Origin: Zunongwangia endophytica
Lineage (GTDB): Bacteria > Bacteroidota > Bacteroidia > Flavobacteriales > Flavobacteriaceae
Reading direction: 5' to 3'
NCBI RefSeq assembly: GCF_030409505.1
Contig: NZ_JAUFPZ010000002.1
Coordinates: 744,001 to 808,000 of the forward strand
DNA length: 64,000 nucleotides
The notes beneath the pieces are model-generated. The model was not told where the DNA came from. It searched no databases and saw only the letters and a list, made by a program, of their open reading frames with translations. Position 1 is the stretch's first letter, and every line of letters begins with the position of its first letter. Position numbers and translations under genes: made by a program. Below, in pieces: positions 19,029-28,248 of the stretch.

Positions 19029-19898
19029 ATGGAAACAACAATTTTAATAGTGGGAGCTTCCGGAGAGTTAGGAATGCATCTGGTACAGGAGTCTAAAAAG
19101 AAAGGATTTAAAGTTAGAGCACTAACACGATCTGAAGAAGGCTTTGAAAAACTACGAGAACACACCGACGATATTTGGCGTGTGGATGCCAGCTCAGAAA
19201 AAAATAAACTTCATGATATTACTAAAGGAGTGGAATATATCGTTTCTGCTTTAGGGAAATCTATTAGTTTGTTTCACCCAACTCCTAACTCTTTTTATGA
19301 AAATAACTATAAAGCAAATGCAAATATCATTGCCGATGCCAAAAGAAATAATGTAAAAAGGTTTTTTTATGTGTCGATGAAAGGAGCTGATAGTGCCTCA
19401 GAATTTACTATCCCAAGAATGCATAAGAAGGTAGAGGATGAATTAGAGAAATCTGGTTTAGATTATTCCGTTATACGTCCCGTTGGATTTTTTTCGGGAT
19501 TAGATGATCTGGTTATTATGGCTAAAAGAAAAGTTATACCGTTAATAGGAGATGGCCAAGCTAAAACAAATAGTATTTATCATGGCGATTTAGCAAATTA
19601 TATAATGACAACTTTTTTGGATCTTCCTAAGCTTATAGAAATAGGAGGTCCATCCATTCATACGAGAGAAGAGATGGCAGAGATGATTCAGAAACATGTT
19701 GGTGGAAAAATTATTAAATTACCTACTGGCTTAGCTAAAGTAGGAAGTAATGTTTCAAAATTAATAAGCAAAGAGCAATTTGGGCATAAACTATCATATT
19801 TTACATATATCATGACCCACGATATGATTGCTTCAAAAAGAGGATTTTTGACTTTTGATGATTATCTGCAAAATGTAGACCTGAACGAAATTAAATAA
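19029..19898 (+). CDS. NmrA-like/atypical SDR NAD(P)-binding protein
   Basis: 289 aa. The Rossmann motif GASGELGMHLV is at residues 8-18, followed by KVRALTRSEEGFEKL and a VSMKGADS segment. The active site lacks a standard YxxxK, as in NmrA/atypical SDRs that sense or reduce small molecules. The C-terminal part contains RPVGFFSGL. It is 20 bases upstream of the desaturase-like oxidoreductase, so the two are probably co-transcribed. Confidence 0.83.
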   Translation: METTILIVGASGELGMHLVQESKKKGFKVRALTRSEEGFEKLREHTDDIWRVDASSEKNKLHDITKGVEYIVSALGKSISLFHPTPNSFYENNYKANANIIADAKRNNVKRFFYVSMKGADSASEFTIPRMHKKVEDELEKSGLDYSVIRPVGFFSGLDDLVIMAKRKVIPLIGDGQAKTNSIYHGDLANYIMTTFLDLPKLIEIGGPSIHTREEMAEMIQKHVGGKIIKLPTGLAKVGSNVSKLISKEQFGHKLSYFTYIMTHDMIASKRGFLTFDDYLQNVDLNEIK

Positions 19899-19918
19899 AA
19901 TTTGGAAAAGTAAAAATT

Positions 19919-21334
19919 ATGCAGGATTATGATGCTGTAATTGTAGGAAGCGGTACGAATGGTATAGCAGCTGCAATTTATCTTCAGCAAAAAGGATTAA
20001 AAACATTAATTATAGAGGCGAAGCCTGAACCAGGAGGAGCTACAAAAACAGGAGAATTAACTTTACCAGATTTTCAGCATGATATAGGATCTGCGGTATT
20101 ACCAATGGCCTATAGTTCTCCTTTCTTCGAAAAATTGCCTTTAGAAAAATATGGATTAAAATGGATATTTCCTGAAATTCCTTTCGTACAAACGCTAGAA
20201 AATGGCGATGCAGTAGCCTGTTATCAAGATGTTGCTAAAACTGCAAGTGATCTTGGCGAAGACGAAAAGGCTTATAATAAATTGATGAAGCCTTTAGTTA
20301 AAGATTGGTCAAAAATAGTTAATGATATTTTAGGCCCATTAGGAATACCCGAGCATCCTATAAAATTTATGAACTTCGGAAGACATGCGTTACTTCCGGC
20401 GAAGACGTTAGCAAATCTTACTTTTAAAACTTCAAAAGCTAAATCTTTATTTTACGGTGCAGCAGCGCATTCTACCTTGCCGCTTACCAATTTAGCCTCC
20501 GCATCTTTTGGTTTAGTATTAACGATTATGGCGCACCAAAATGGTTGGCCTTTTCCAGAAAAAGGGGTCTCCTCTTTAATTAATGTGTTACTTGCTTACT
20601 ATAAAGATTTAGGAGGTACAGTTTTGCTGAATAAGACAATTACTAAAACTAGTCAGATTCCTTCAAAAATACAGTTATTCGACCTTACTCCTAAACAGCT
20701 TTTAGAGATTGAAGGTTTGGACTTTAGTACCACATATCGCAAAAGATTATCGAATTTTAATTATGGCTCTGGTGTATTTAAAATTGATTGGGCACTAGAT
20801 GAACCTATTCCTTTTTTGAATGAAAAATGTAGAAAAGCCGGAACCATACATGTTGGTTTTAGTCCTGAGGAAATAGAAGTTTCAGAAAAAGTAATTTCTG
20901 AAGGAAAAATATCGGAGAAACCTTATGTGTTACTGGTGCAACCAAGTATTTTTGATTCTACTCGCACACCTGAAAACAAACATACAGCTTGGGCTTATTG
21001 TCATGTTCCTCACGGGAGCAAAGAAGATTGTACCGATTTAATTGAACAGCAAATTGAAAAAGCAGCTCCTGGATTTAAAAAAACTATTTTAAAACGTTCG
21101 GTTATGAATACGGCACAATTAGAAATCTTTAATCCTAATATCGTAGGTGGAGATATTAATGGTGGTCGACAGGATATTACACAGCTTTTTACGAGACCTG
21201 TAGCGAAAATTTCCCCTTATAAAACCTCTATCGATACAGTTTATATCTGTTCATCTTCAACTCCCCCGGGTGGAGGCGTACACGGAATGGGAGGCGTGAA
21301 TGCTGCTAAACAAGCAATGAAAGATCATTTCTGA
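19919..21334 (+). CDS. Phytoene desaturase-like NAD(P)/FAD-dependent oxidoreductase
   Basis: 471 aa. The dinucleotide-binding motif VGSGTNGIAAAIYLQQKG is at residues 8-25, followed by EPGGATKTGEL. The FAD signature at the C-terminus reads STPPGGGVHGMGGVNAA. This is the CrtI/amine-oxidase-like fold. No carotenoid synthesis genes are nearby, so the substrate is unknown. It follows the SDR gene in the same direction. Confidence 0.87.
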   Translation: MQDYDAVIVGSGTNGIAAAIYLQQKGLKTLIIEAKPEPGGATKTGELTLPDFQHDIGSAVLPMAYSSPFFEKLPLEKYGLKWIFPEIPFVQTLENGDAVACYQDVAKTASDLGEDEKAYNKLMKPLVKDWSKIVNDILGPLGIPEHPIKFMNFGRHALLPAKTLANLTFKTSKAKSLFYGAAAHSTLPLTNLASASFGLVLTIMAHQNGWPFPEKGVSSLINVLLAYYKDLGGTVLLNKTITKTSQIPSKIQLFDLTPKQLLEIEGLDFSTTYRKRLSNFNYGSGVFKIDWALDEPIPFLNEKCRKAGTIHVGFSPEEIEVSEKVISEGKISEKPYVLLVQPSIFDSTRTPENKHTAWAYCHVPHGSKEDCTDLIEQQIEKAAPGFKKTILKRSVMNTAQLEIFNPNIVGGDINGGRQDITQLFTRPVAKISPYKTSIDTVYICSSSTPPGGGVHGMGGVNAAKQAMKDHF

Positions 21335-21456
21335 TTTTTATAAAAAAAAGTAATTATTAAACCTATTCTATAATTGACATATCTAAAGATAAAGTCACTT
21401 TTTCACAAGCCTTTTAAATCTTTATATATTTGATTTCCTTTAAGAAAATACCCTTT

Positions 21457-24400
21457 ATGCGCATACAAAACGCTTATCAAAATAATTTAAAAAATATATC
21501 ATTAGAAATTCCCGAAAATCGCTTAATCGTGGTGACCGGATTATCGGGTTCTGGGAAATCATCTTTAGCGATGGGCGTAATTGGGAATGAGGGTTACCGC
21601 TATTTTTTAGAAAGTTTACCAGCCTATAATCAGCAAAATGCTACTGGTATTCCAACGGCAGAAGTCGATACAATTGCTGAACTTCCTCCGGTGATTAAGG
21701 TTGAACAGTCCAAAAGATTTCAGTCGATAAATGCTACTTTCGGAACACTTTCAGAATTAACTCCAATTTTCAGGATTTTATTTGCTCGTTATTCCGCAGA
21801 AGAAAAAATGAGTAAATCACTATTTTCATTCAATCATCCAAAAGGCGCTTGCGATTACTGCCGAGGCATAGGAGAAGCTGAATATATCGATTTGGAAAAA
21901 TTGGTTGGCGACGAAAACAAAACGCTGCGGGAAGGAGCTATTGTGACTACCTTGCCAGGCGGTTACATTGTATATTCACAGGTTACCGTAGAGGAGCTAA
22001 ATAAAGTATGTGAAGCACATGGATTTAATGTAGATATTCCTTGGAAAGATTTGAGCGCTGAGCAACAAAATGTAATTTTGAATGGAAGCGATCGTATTCA
22101 GGTTTACTACGGAAAACATAGCTTGGAGTCTCGACTGCGGTGGGAAGGTTTTAAAGCAAAACCCCGTGAAATAGGCTATTACAAAGGAATATTACCTATT
22201 ATGATCAATATTCTTCGTTTAGATAGGAACAAAAGTATTCTACGTTTTGTAAGCTCTAAAAAATGTCCAAAATGTAATGGTGCGAGAATAAAGCCTGAGC
22301 ATTTGAAATTTAAATGGAAAGGACTAAATTTTCAGGAATGGATGGAGTTGCCGCTTCAGCAGTTGTTTGATAAACTGAAAAGCTTGACGCTGAATGGTGG
22401 CGAGAAGGTTTTGGTTGAAAAATTATGTACACAGTTGTATGATTTTATTCGGCTAGGAATGGATCATTATAAGTTAAGTACGCCAAGTACGCAAATTTCA
22501 TCTGGAGATGGGCAGCGTATTAAACTTATAAAACAAGTAAATAGCAGTTTGCAAGGTATTTTATATGTTTTTGATGAACCATCTATAGGTTTATCTCCTG
22601 CTTATCAAAAGCATTTATACCATATTTTACATCGATTAATTAGCCGTGGGAATACGGTGATGGTTGTAGAACATGATCTGAATTTAATTCAGAAATCGGA
22701 TTGGATTTTGGAATTAGGACCTAAAGCGGGAATTGAAGGTGGAGAAGTTATTTTTAATGGTTCAACAGAAAAATTTCTTCAAGCAGATGTAACGAATAGT
22801 CCTACTTTAGAAGTTTTAAAAGCCGAACCTTCAGCGGTAAGTTCCGAACAAAAAATAGTCAGCATTGACGATTTTCAACCAAAAACAAATGGACTTTCGG
22901 TTATAAGTAGAAAAACAGCAGCAGTTGTACAGCATCTGCAAGATTATTGTGAGAAAGCAAATGTAAATCGGCTTACCGTATCCGATCAGCCCATTGGGAA
23001 AACTCCGCGGAGTAATCCGGCAACGTATACTGGAATTGCCGATAAAATACGCGATTTATTAGCTAAAACTTCAGAAGCAAAAACATTACAACTTACTAAA
23101 AGTGCTTTTTCATTCAACAATAAAGCAGGACGTTGCGAGCGTTGCGAAGGTGCGGGTGTAATTACATTATCAATGAGTGTAATGGGAACCATCAATCAAA
23201 CGTGCCCTACTTGTAATGGGAAACGGTTTAAACCTGAAGTGTTAAAAGTTTCCTGGAATAAAAAAAATATCGCTGAAATCTACAATTTGAGTATTTCAGA
23301 AGCTTTTGAATTTTTTAAAGAAGAAAAAAAGTTAGCCGAAATACTATCGTTAATGATTCGGTTAGGATTAGGCTATATAAAACTTGGTCAGCCTTCAAAC
23401 ACCTTATCAGGAGGAGAAGCTCAACGAATAAAACTGACTAAACATTTCGCAAAACCGGCTAAAAATACACTTATAATATTAGAAGAGCCTAGTATTGGGT
23501 TGCATCAACTAAATGTGATACAATTATTAGAGGCGCTGCAGCAGCTTAAAATCCAAACTGCAGGAATTGTTTGTTTTGAAAATCATGCTTTATTTCAATC
23601 AAGCTGCGATGTTTTAGTTGATAATTCAGAAAAAAATAAGGAGAAAGAATCGATTATTGATGAGGTTGAGCAAACTCAGCATATTTCTATTAAAGGAGCT
23701 CGAACGCATGCTTTAAAAGATATAAATATTAGTTTCCCGAAAGAGCAATTAAGTGTAGTAACCGGAATTTCTGGTTCGGGAAAATCGTCTCTAGTAATCG
23801 ATACCCTGCATGGTTACGGAATGCAAGAAATGAGTAAACAATTTTCGAGCTATCAGCAAAATCGAGTAGGAGTTAACTATCAATTTGAAGTAGACCATAT
23901 TAATGGATTAACTCCGAGTATTTGTGTGACTCGTAAAGAAAAAAACTTTTCAGATCGATCTGATATTGCCAAACAAACCGATATTGATAAAAGTTGGCGC
24001 TTTGTTTTTTCTCGAAAAGCACAATTTGATGGCCACGAATGGTCGGCAAGCCATTTTTCTACAAATCATGAATTGGGTAAATGTGGGGTTTGTGATGGAT
24101 TAGGAGAAGAATTATTACCAGATGTTTCTAAACTTGTAGTAGATGAAAATTTAAGTATTGTTGAAGGTTTATTTGAACATAATAAAGCCTTGTTTTATTA
24201 CGGACAAGCCGGCGGACAGTACATGGCAATTGTTGAAGTAATCGGCAAAGCTTATGGTTTTAGTTTACAAACTCCTTTTAAAGATTTAAATGAAGTACAA
24301 AAAGATATAATTTTTAAGGGAATACCCGATAAGACTTGGGAAGCCGAATGGCATTTTAAAACCAAATCTAGGGAAGGAACACAACAAGTAAAAATGGTCT

Positions 24401-25947
24401 GGAAAGGACTATTTACGTATTTGATGGATGAATATTTTTTGACACGGAAGAATAAGAATATTCAACATTTACGAAGTTTATTATCTACTTCGAAATGTAG
24501 CCATTGTGAAGGAAGTGGTTTGAAACTGGAACGCTTAAAAGTTCTCATAGATAAAAAATCTATTTACGATTTAAAGTTGATGGATTTTAATGAATTTGAA
24601 AAATGGATTTCAGAAGCTAAACCGAGTACTGAAATAGATAAGCAATTACTTGAAAAACTTCAGGAGCATCTTTCACATACCTTGAAGCGAGCAAGACAGT
24701 TACATATCGATCATCTACAATTGAACCGAAAATCGAGTACACTTAGTGGAGGAGAGCAACAACGAGTTTCGCTTATAAAACAACTCAACAGTCCGCTAAA
24801 AGGAATTACATATTTATTGGATGAACCTTCTGCAGGATTATCGGAACAAAATATACCCGATTTAATCGATTTGCTAAAAGGATTAGTGGCCAAAGGAAAT
24901 ACAGTAATTGTTATTGAGCATCATAAAGAATTACTTTTAGCAGCCGATAATTTAGTGCAAATAGGACTAAATGCAGGAACAAACGGAGGAGCAGTTACTT
25001 TCCAAGGCAGCCCAGAAGAGTATCTAAAAACGGCTGAATGTCATCCCTATTTGAAATCATCGAAAACCGATTTAGAATTAAAATCGGCAGATTCTAAAAT
25101 TTCAATTCAGAAATTAGCTAAACATTCGCTTGTGAAAGATTCGTTAGCAATTCCGGCAAAAGGAATTACTGCTATTACCGGAAAATCGGGAATAGGGAAA
25201 ACTACTATGGTAAAAGATATTTTAATACCAAGCATTGAGGAAGGAGAAGCGATAAACTGCGAAACCATTCAATTCCCCAAAGAATATAGAGGCGCTCAAT
25301 ATTTCCAGCCTAAAAAGCTACAAGCTCATAATGCTACATTATTAGTTTCGTATTTAGATCTATTAAGAGTAATCGGCAAAGTATTCGCTAAAGAAAGCGG
25401 ATTAAAAGCAAAAGATTTTTCTTATAAAACAAAATCGAGTCAGTGTCCTAATTGCAAAGGATCAGGGTATGTAGAAACAAGTTTAGATGTTGCTGCTAAT
25501 TATATCGAGATTTGTGAAGTCTGTAATGGAAATCGCTATAGAGAAGAAATTTTAAGGTATAAGGTAGCCTCAAGAAATATAGCTGAGGTGTTAGCAATGA
25601 GTTTAGAAGAATTTAAAGAGTGGTTAGCAGTTACAGATATGCCTTCAAAAATACTTCAGTTAATAGAAGAATTAGAAGAAATAGGCTTAGCTCATCTTCG
25701 TTTAGAGCAACCGGTAAAATCGCTTTCTTCTGGGGAAAAACAACGATTATTACTCTTAAATTGGTTTCAGAATAAAACTGAAAATGAATTATTGATTTTG
25801 GATGAACCCAGCACCGGGTTGCATTATGCAGATATCGATTTATTATTTACAATGCTTTTAAAACTTAGTCAGACCAACGATTTATTAGTAATCGACCATA
25901 ATCAATACTTATTACAGAAAATTGGAGTAGGAGTGGTGCTTAGCTAA
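21457..25947 (+). CDS. UvrA-like ATPase with four tandem ABC units
   Basis: About 1496 aa, roughly 1.6 times a normal UvrA (about 940 aa). Four UvrA-type ABC units follow each other, each with its own paired-cysteine zinc module. Unit 1 has GLSGSGKSS and SSGDGQR. Unit 2 has the UvrA segment DQPIGKTPRSNPATYTG and LSGGEAQR but no P-loop, and its Walker B reads LEEPS. Unit 3 has GISGSGKSS and LSGGEQQR. Unit 4 has GKSGIGKTT and LSSGEKQR. A TTG 27 bases upstream is in frame; ATG 21457 fits the UvrA start (RIQNAYQNNLKNISLEIPENR). Probably a fused UvrA paralogue used in DNA damage handling or drug resistance rather than the housekeeping UvrA. Confidence 0.85.
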   Translation: MRIQNAYQNNLKNISLEIPENRLIVVTGLSGSGKSSLAMGVIGNEGYRYFLESLPAYNQQNATGIPTAEVDTIAELPPVIKVEQSKRFQSINATFGTLSELTPIFRILFARYSAEEKMSKSLFSFNHPKGACDYCRGIGEAEYIDLEKLVGDENKTLREGAIVTTLPGGYIVYSQVTVEELNKVCEAHGFNVDIPWKDLSAEQQNVILNGSDRIQVYYGKHSLESRLRWEGFKAKPREIGYYKGILPIMINILRLDRNKSILRFVSSKKCPKCNGARIKPEHLKFKWKGLNFQEWMELPLQQLFDKLKSLTLNGGEKVLVEKLCTQLYDFIRLGMDHYKLSTPSTQISSGDGQRIKLIKQVNSSLQGILYVFDEPSIGLSPAYQKHLYHILHRLISRGNTVMVVEHDLNLIQKSDWILELGPKAGIEGGEVIFNGSTEKFLQADVTNSPTLEVLKAEPSAVSSEQKIVSIDDFQPKTNGLSVISRKTAAVVQHLQDYCEKANVNRLTVSDQPIGKTPRSNPATYTGIADKIRDLLAKTSEAKTLQLTKSAFSFNNKAGRCERCEGAGVITLSMSVMGTINQTCPTCNGKRFKPEVLKVSWNKKNIAEIYNLSISEAFEFFKEEKKLAEILSLMIRLGLGYIKLGQPSNTLSGGEAQRIKLTKHFAKPAKNTLIILEEPSIGLHQLNVIQLLEALQQLKIQTAGIVCFENHALFQSSCDVLVDNSEKNKEKESIIDEVEQTQHISIKGARTHALKDINISFPKEQLSVVTGISGSGKSSLVIDTLHGYGMQEMSKQFSSYQQNRVGVNYQFEVDHINGLTPSICVTRKEKNFSDRSDIAKQTDIDKSWRFVFSRKAQFDGHEWSASHFSTNHELGKCGVCDGLGEELLPDVSKLVVDENLSIVEGLFEHNKALFYYGQAGGQYMAIVEVIGKAYGFSLQTPFKDLNEVQKDIIFKGIPDKTWEAEWHFKTKSREGTQQVKMVWKGLFTYLMDEYFLTRKNKNIQHLRSLLSTSKCSHCEGSGLKLERLKVLIDKKSIYDLKLMDFNEFEKWISEAKPSTEIDKQLLEKLQEHLSHTLKRARQLHIDHLQLNRKSSTLSGGEQQRVSLIKQLNSPLKGITYLLDEPSAGLSEQNIPDLIDLLKGLVAKGNTVIVIEHHKELLLAADNLVQIGLNAGTNGGAVTFQGSPEEYLKTAECHPYLKSSKTDLELKSADSKISIQKLAKHSLVKDSLAIPAKGITAITGKSGIGKTTMVKDILIPSIEEGEAINCETIQFPKEYRGAQYFQPKKLQAHNATLLVSYLDLLRVIGKVFAKESGLKAKDFSYKTKSSQCPNCKGSGYVETSLDVAANYIEICEVCNGNRYREEILRYKVASRNIAEVLAMSLEEFKEWLAVTDMPSKILQLIEELEEIGLAHLRLEQPVKSLSSGEKQRLLLLNWFQNKTENELLILDEPSTGLHYADIDLLFTMLLKLSQTNDLLVIDHNQYLLQKIGVGVVLS

Positions 25948-26079
25948 GTAATTATATATAATCACTAACAAATACATGAATTAAGGTATTTTAAATTTTA
26001 TCTTAAAAATTTATTAAAATGTAATATTATTTATTTTTGATATAATTTTTTATTAAAATGCGTTATTAAATTTATATCT

Positions 26080-27219
26080 ATGGACGAATTTGCACGGCTC
26101 ACGGATTTATACAGTTATAAGATATTAGACACCGATCCAGAAGAGAAATTTGATGAAATCACAAAGCTTGCTTCATTAATATGTGAAACACCTGTTTCTT
26201 TAATTAGCCTTGTAGACAAGGATCGCCAATGGTTTAAATCGGTTTATGGCATTGATCTTAAACAAACTTTAAAAAAGGACGGGTTTTGTCATTACCTAAT
26301 AGATGGCACTTCTTCGCTCTTCGAAATAAAAGATGCATCAGAAGATTTACGTTTTAAAACGAGTCCATTAGTTACCGGTTATCCACATATTGGTTTTTAT
26401 GCCGGAGCCCCAATTAAAAGTTCTTCCGGTCACGTTCTTGGTGCACTTTGTGTTATCGATCAAAAACCTAATAGTCTAAAAGATAATCAAAAAGAGGCTT
26501 TAAAAATTTTAGCAAATAAGACTACAGAGTACTTAAATACTCGAAAAGTATTAATCGATCAACAGAAAAATATTGAATTTAGCGCTACCAGATTAAAGGA
26601 AATACTTGATAATACTCCTGGCGTAATTTTTCAATTGAGAATTCAGGATGATTTTGAAATTAGTTTCGATTTTATAAGTAAAGGAATAAAAGATGTACAT
26701 GAAGATCTCTCTCTCGAAAAAATGAGAAATGAGCCGAAGAGTTTTTTAAACTATATTCATCCTGAAGATGTAGTAGAATTTAGAAAGAGTATGCGAAAAT
26801 CTGCAACTACTCTAAGTCCTTATAAATTTAATTTTCGTGTTATATCCCCTAATACTAAGATTAAATGGTATAAAGTTAGAGTTATACCTAAGCGTATTGA
26901 TGGAGAAACAATTGTTTGGTTTGGAACTCTTATGGATATATCGGGTATCATGGAATATGAAACTATTCTAGAACAGATAACCTATGATATCTCACATGTA
27001 ATAAGGAAACCTTTAACCACTTTAATGGGATTGAATGAGAACTTAAAAAATCATTCAGAATTGGATGAAACTGATTTAAGGGAGTATGCCGACTTGATAA
27101 ATATAGTTACTGACGAACTGGATATTTTCACAAGAAAGATTGATCAGTTTTATCAGCTAAAAGTAATAGACCACCAAAATAAACTTTACAATAATTTCAG
27201 AGAAAACAAAGTAGAATAG
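26080..27219 (+). CDS. GAF-PAS sensor with HisKA-like C-terminus but no ATPase domain
   Basis: 379 aa. A GAF domain spans about residues 15-160 (ITKLASLICETPVSLISLVD, then YAGAPIKSSSGHVLGALCVID). A PAS/PAC unit spans about 165-295. A C-terminal helix pair with SHVIRKPLTTLMGL resembles a DHp phosphoacceptor box. No HATPase domain follows, so phosphorylation would need a partner, or the protein is a scaffold. Last clear backbone gene before the island. Confidence 0.85.
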   Translation: MDEFARLTDLYSYKILDTDPEEKFDEITKLASLICETPVSLISLVDKDRQWFKSVYGIDLKQTLKKDGFCHYLIDGTSSLFEIKDASEDLRFKTSPLVTGYPHIGFYAGAPIKSSSGHVLGALCVIDQKPNSLKDNQKEALKILANKTTEYLNTRKVLIDQQKNIEFSATRLKEILDNTPGVIFQLRIQDDFEISFDFISKGIKDVHEDLSLEKMRNEPKSFLNYIHPEDVVEFRKSMRKSATTLSPYKFNFRVISPNTKIKWYKVRVIPKRIDGETIVWFGTLMDISGIMEYETILEQITYDISHVIRKPLTTLMGLNENLKNHSELDETDLREYADLINIVTDELDIFTRKIDQFYQLKVIDHQNKLYNNFRENKVE

Positions 27220-27251
27220 CAATTCGTAATAAGGGAGTTTTGCATTTTGAG

Positions 27252-27465
27252 CTACTTGTAGTTTCCATTTGTCCATTTAATTGTTGGCTTCATCTATTCG
27301 TCTAAAGCTTTAAATATAAAACCGTGATTTAAGCCTATATTAATTTCAACTTCTTTAAAATTTGTTATCAAACAGTTTGATCTATTTTTTCTTTCTAATA
27401 CTGAAACGCCAAATGGATCGGTTTTTTCGTAAATATTTAAAATGTTTCCCGAAAAAAAATTTTAC
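27252..27465 (-). pseudogene. Decayed C-terminal fragment of alpha/beta hydrolase
   Basis: Read on the minus strand, this gap encodes GNILNIYEKTDPFGVSVLE and GLNHGFIFKALDE, then an in-frame TAG where a related copy has Trp, then MKPTIKWTNGNYK. The same blocks occur at 39,180-39,380 on the plus strand (GNILTIYERTDPFGVSALE, GLNHAFLFKPLKEW). It is a truncated hydrolase with a nonsense change, probably debris at the left edge of the island. Confidence 0.7.
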
Positions 27466-27504
27466 GTTATATTTTCCAAATCCCTTAGCCCAAAACTAGC
27501 AATG

Positions 27505-27565
27505 AAAATGAAAGTCAAATCAATATGAATAACAATATAACCAAAAAAACGGTCAACGAATCGGA
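27505..27565 (+). repeat. Copy of the integrase-upstream sequence at the left island edge
   Basis: About 60 bases nearly match 52,818-52,888, the leader of the second recombinase gene (shared GAAAGTCAAATCAATATGAA, ATAACCAAAAAAA, and GGTCAMCGAATCGGA). No recombinase gene is attached here. It is either an end of a former element or a recombination scar. Confidence 0.6.
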
Positions 27566-27647
27566 CTACATTCATTTCTCAAAGAAACTCAAAAAACAAA
27601 TCCTTAAAAACCAAGAACGTTATGAAAAAGGAAAAACTCATCAATAG
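27564..27647 (+). pseudogene. 3' fragment of the 139-aa island protein gene
   Basis: The frame DYIHFSKKLKKQILKNQER..GKTHQ followed by TAG matches the last residues of the intact gene at 45,143-45,562. Only the last 27 codons remain. It overlaps the start of the 117-aa gene exactly as in the intact copy. Confidence 0.75.
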
Positions 27648-27975
27648 GCTTCAGGAATTTAAGCAACATCATATGTTACATTTAACACCTGACACCAGTA
27701 GAAAAGGAAAATGTTATAAGGGTACTTATAGAGTTGATAGCCACTTGGATCTCATGTTTTTGATCACAAACCTAATTAAGGTATGTATTGTAGCATTAGA
27801 AGAGAATGAGCAATTATGTGATCTGGAAGTACCCAACCCCAAATACAATGTTATGGAAGTGCTTCGTTTTGTAACCCAGCTTATACCGTCCGAAGAATTA
27901 GCTTTAGTCGATAAGCTCTCGGAATTATTGGAAGGTATAGAACTAGAAAATAAAGTTGCTACTGAAAATTCCTAA
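27622..27975 (+). CDS. Island protein of 117 aa, copy 1 (unknown function)
   Basis: It starts MKKEKLINRLQEFKQHHMLHL and is almost identical to the protein at 44,815-45,168. It contains no recognised motif: a soluble, mostly helical small protein (NVMEVLRFVTQLIPSEELALVDKLSELLE). In the other copy it is the third gene of an overlapping HEPN-containing operon; here its upstream partners have been lost. It may therefore be unexpressed. Confidence 0.6.
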   Translation: MKKEKLINRLQEFKQHHMLHLTPDTSRKGKCYKGTYRVDSHLDLMFLITNLIKVCIVALEENEQLCDLEVPNPKYNVMEVLRFVTQLIPSEELALVDKLSELLEGIELENKVATENS

Positions 27976-28248
27976 CATTGGTTGTTACATAGGAAGTGTA
28001 CACGAATTTGAAATAGGTACTTTTTATCAAAAATACGTTCTAATTCAAGATGTGTGTCTGTGGACACAATCTTGATTGCTCCCCACGGTCGCAATGAAAA
28101 ATAGAGATGTTTATGGGGGGAAGCTAGAAAGGTTTCCAAGTTGTTTATCTAGGAACAATCTAGGTGCATTAATACTGATTTAAAACTTCAAAAGACCATC
28201 AAGAAGGTAGTATTTTTGCAGAATATAGTTTATGCATAAATTATGAAC
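27976..28248. other. Non-coding gap, end of inverted repeat A
   Basis: The first 135 bases belong to inverted repeat A and include a perfect-loop hairpin (28,046-28,074), possibly a terminator-like structure. From 28,110 to 28,248 I see nothing recognisable. Confidence 0.5.

Larger units (their letters stand above)
27564..28110 (+). repeat. Inverted repeat A, left copy
   Basis: About 550 bases are repeated in reverse orientation at 44,690-45,247. The unit carries the 117-aa gene, the tail of its upstream gene, and a downstream hairpin (28,046-28,074) built on GTGTCTGTGGACAC. Protein-level identity between the copies is about 91 percent (11 differences in 117). Confidence 0.85.
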
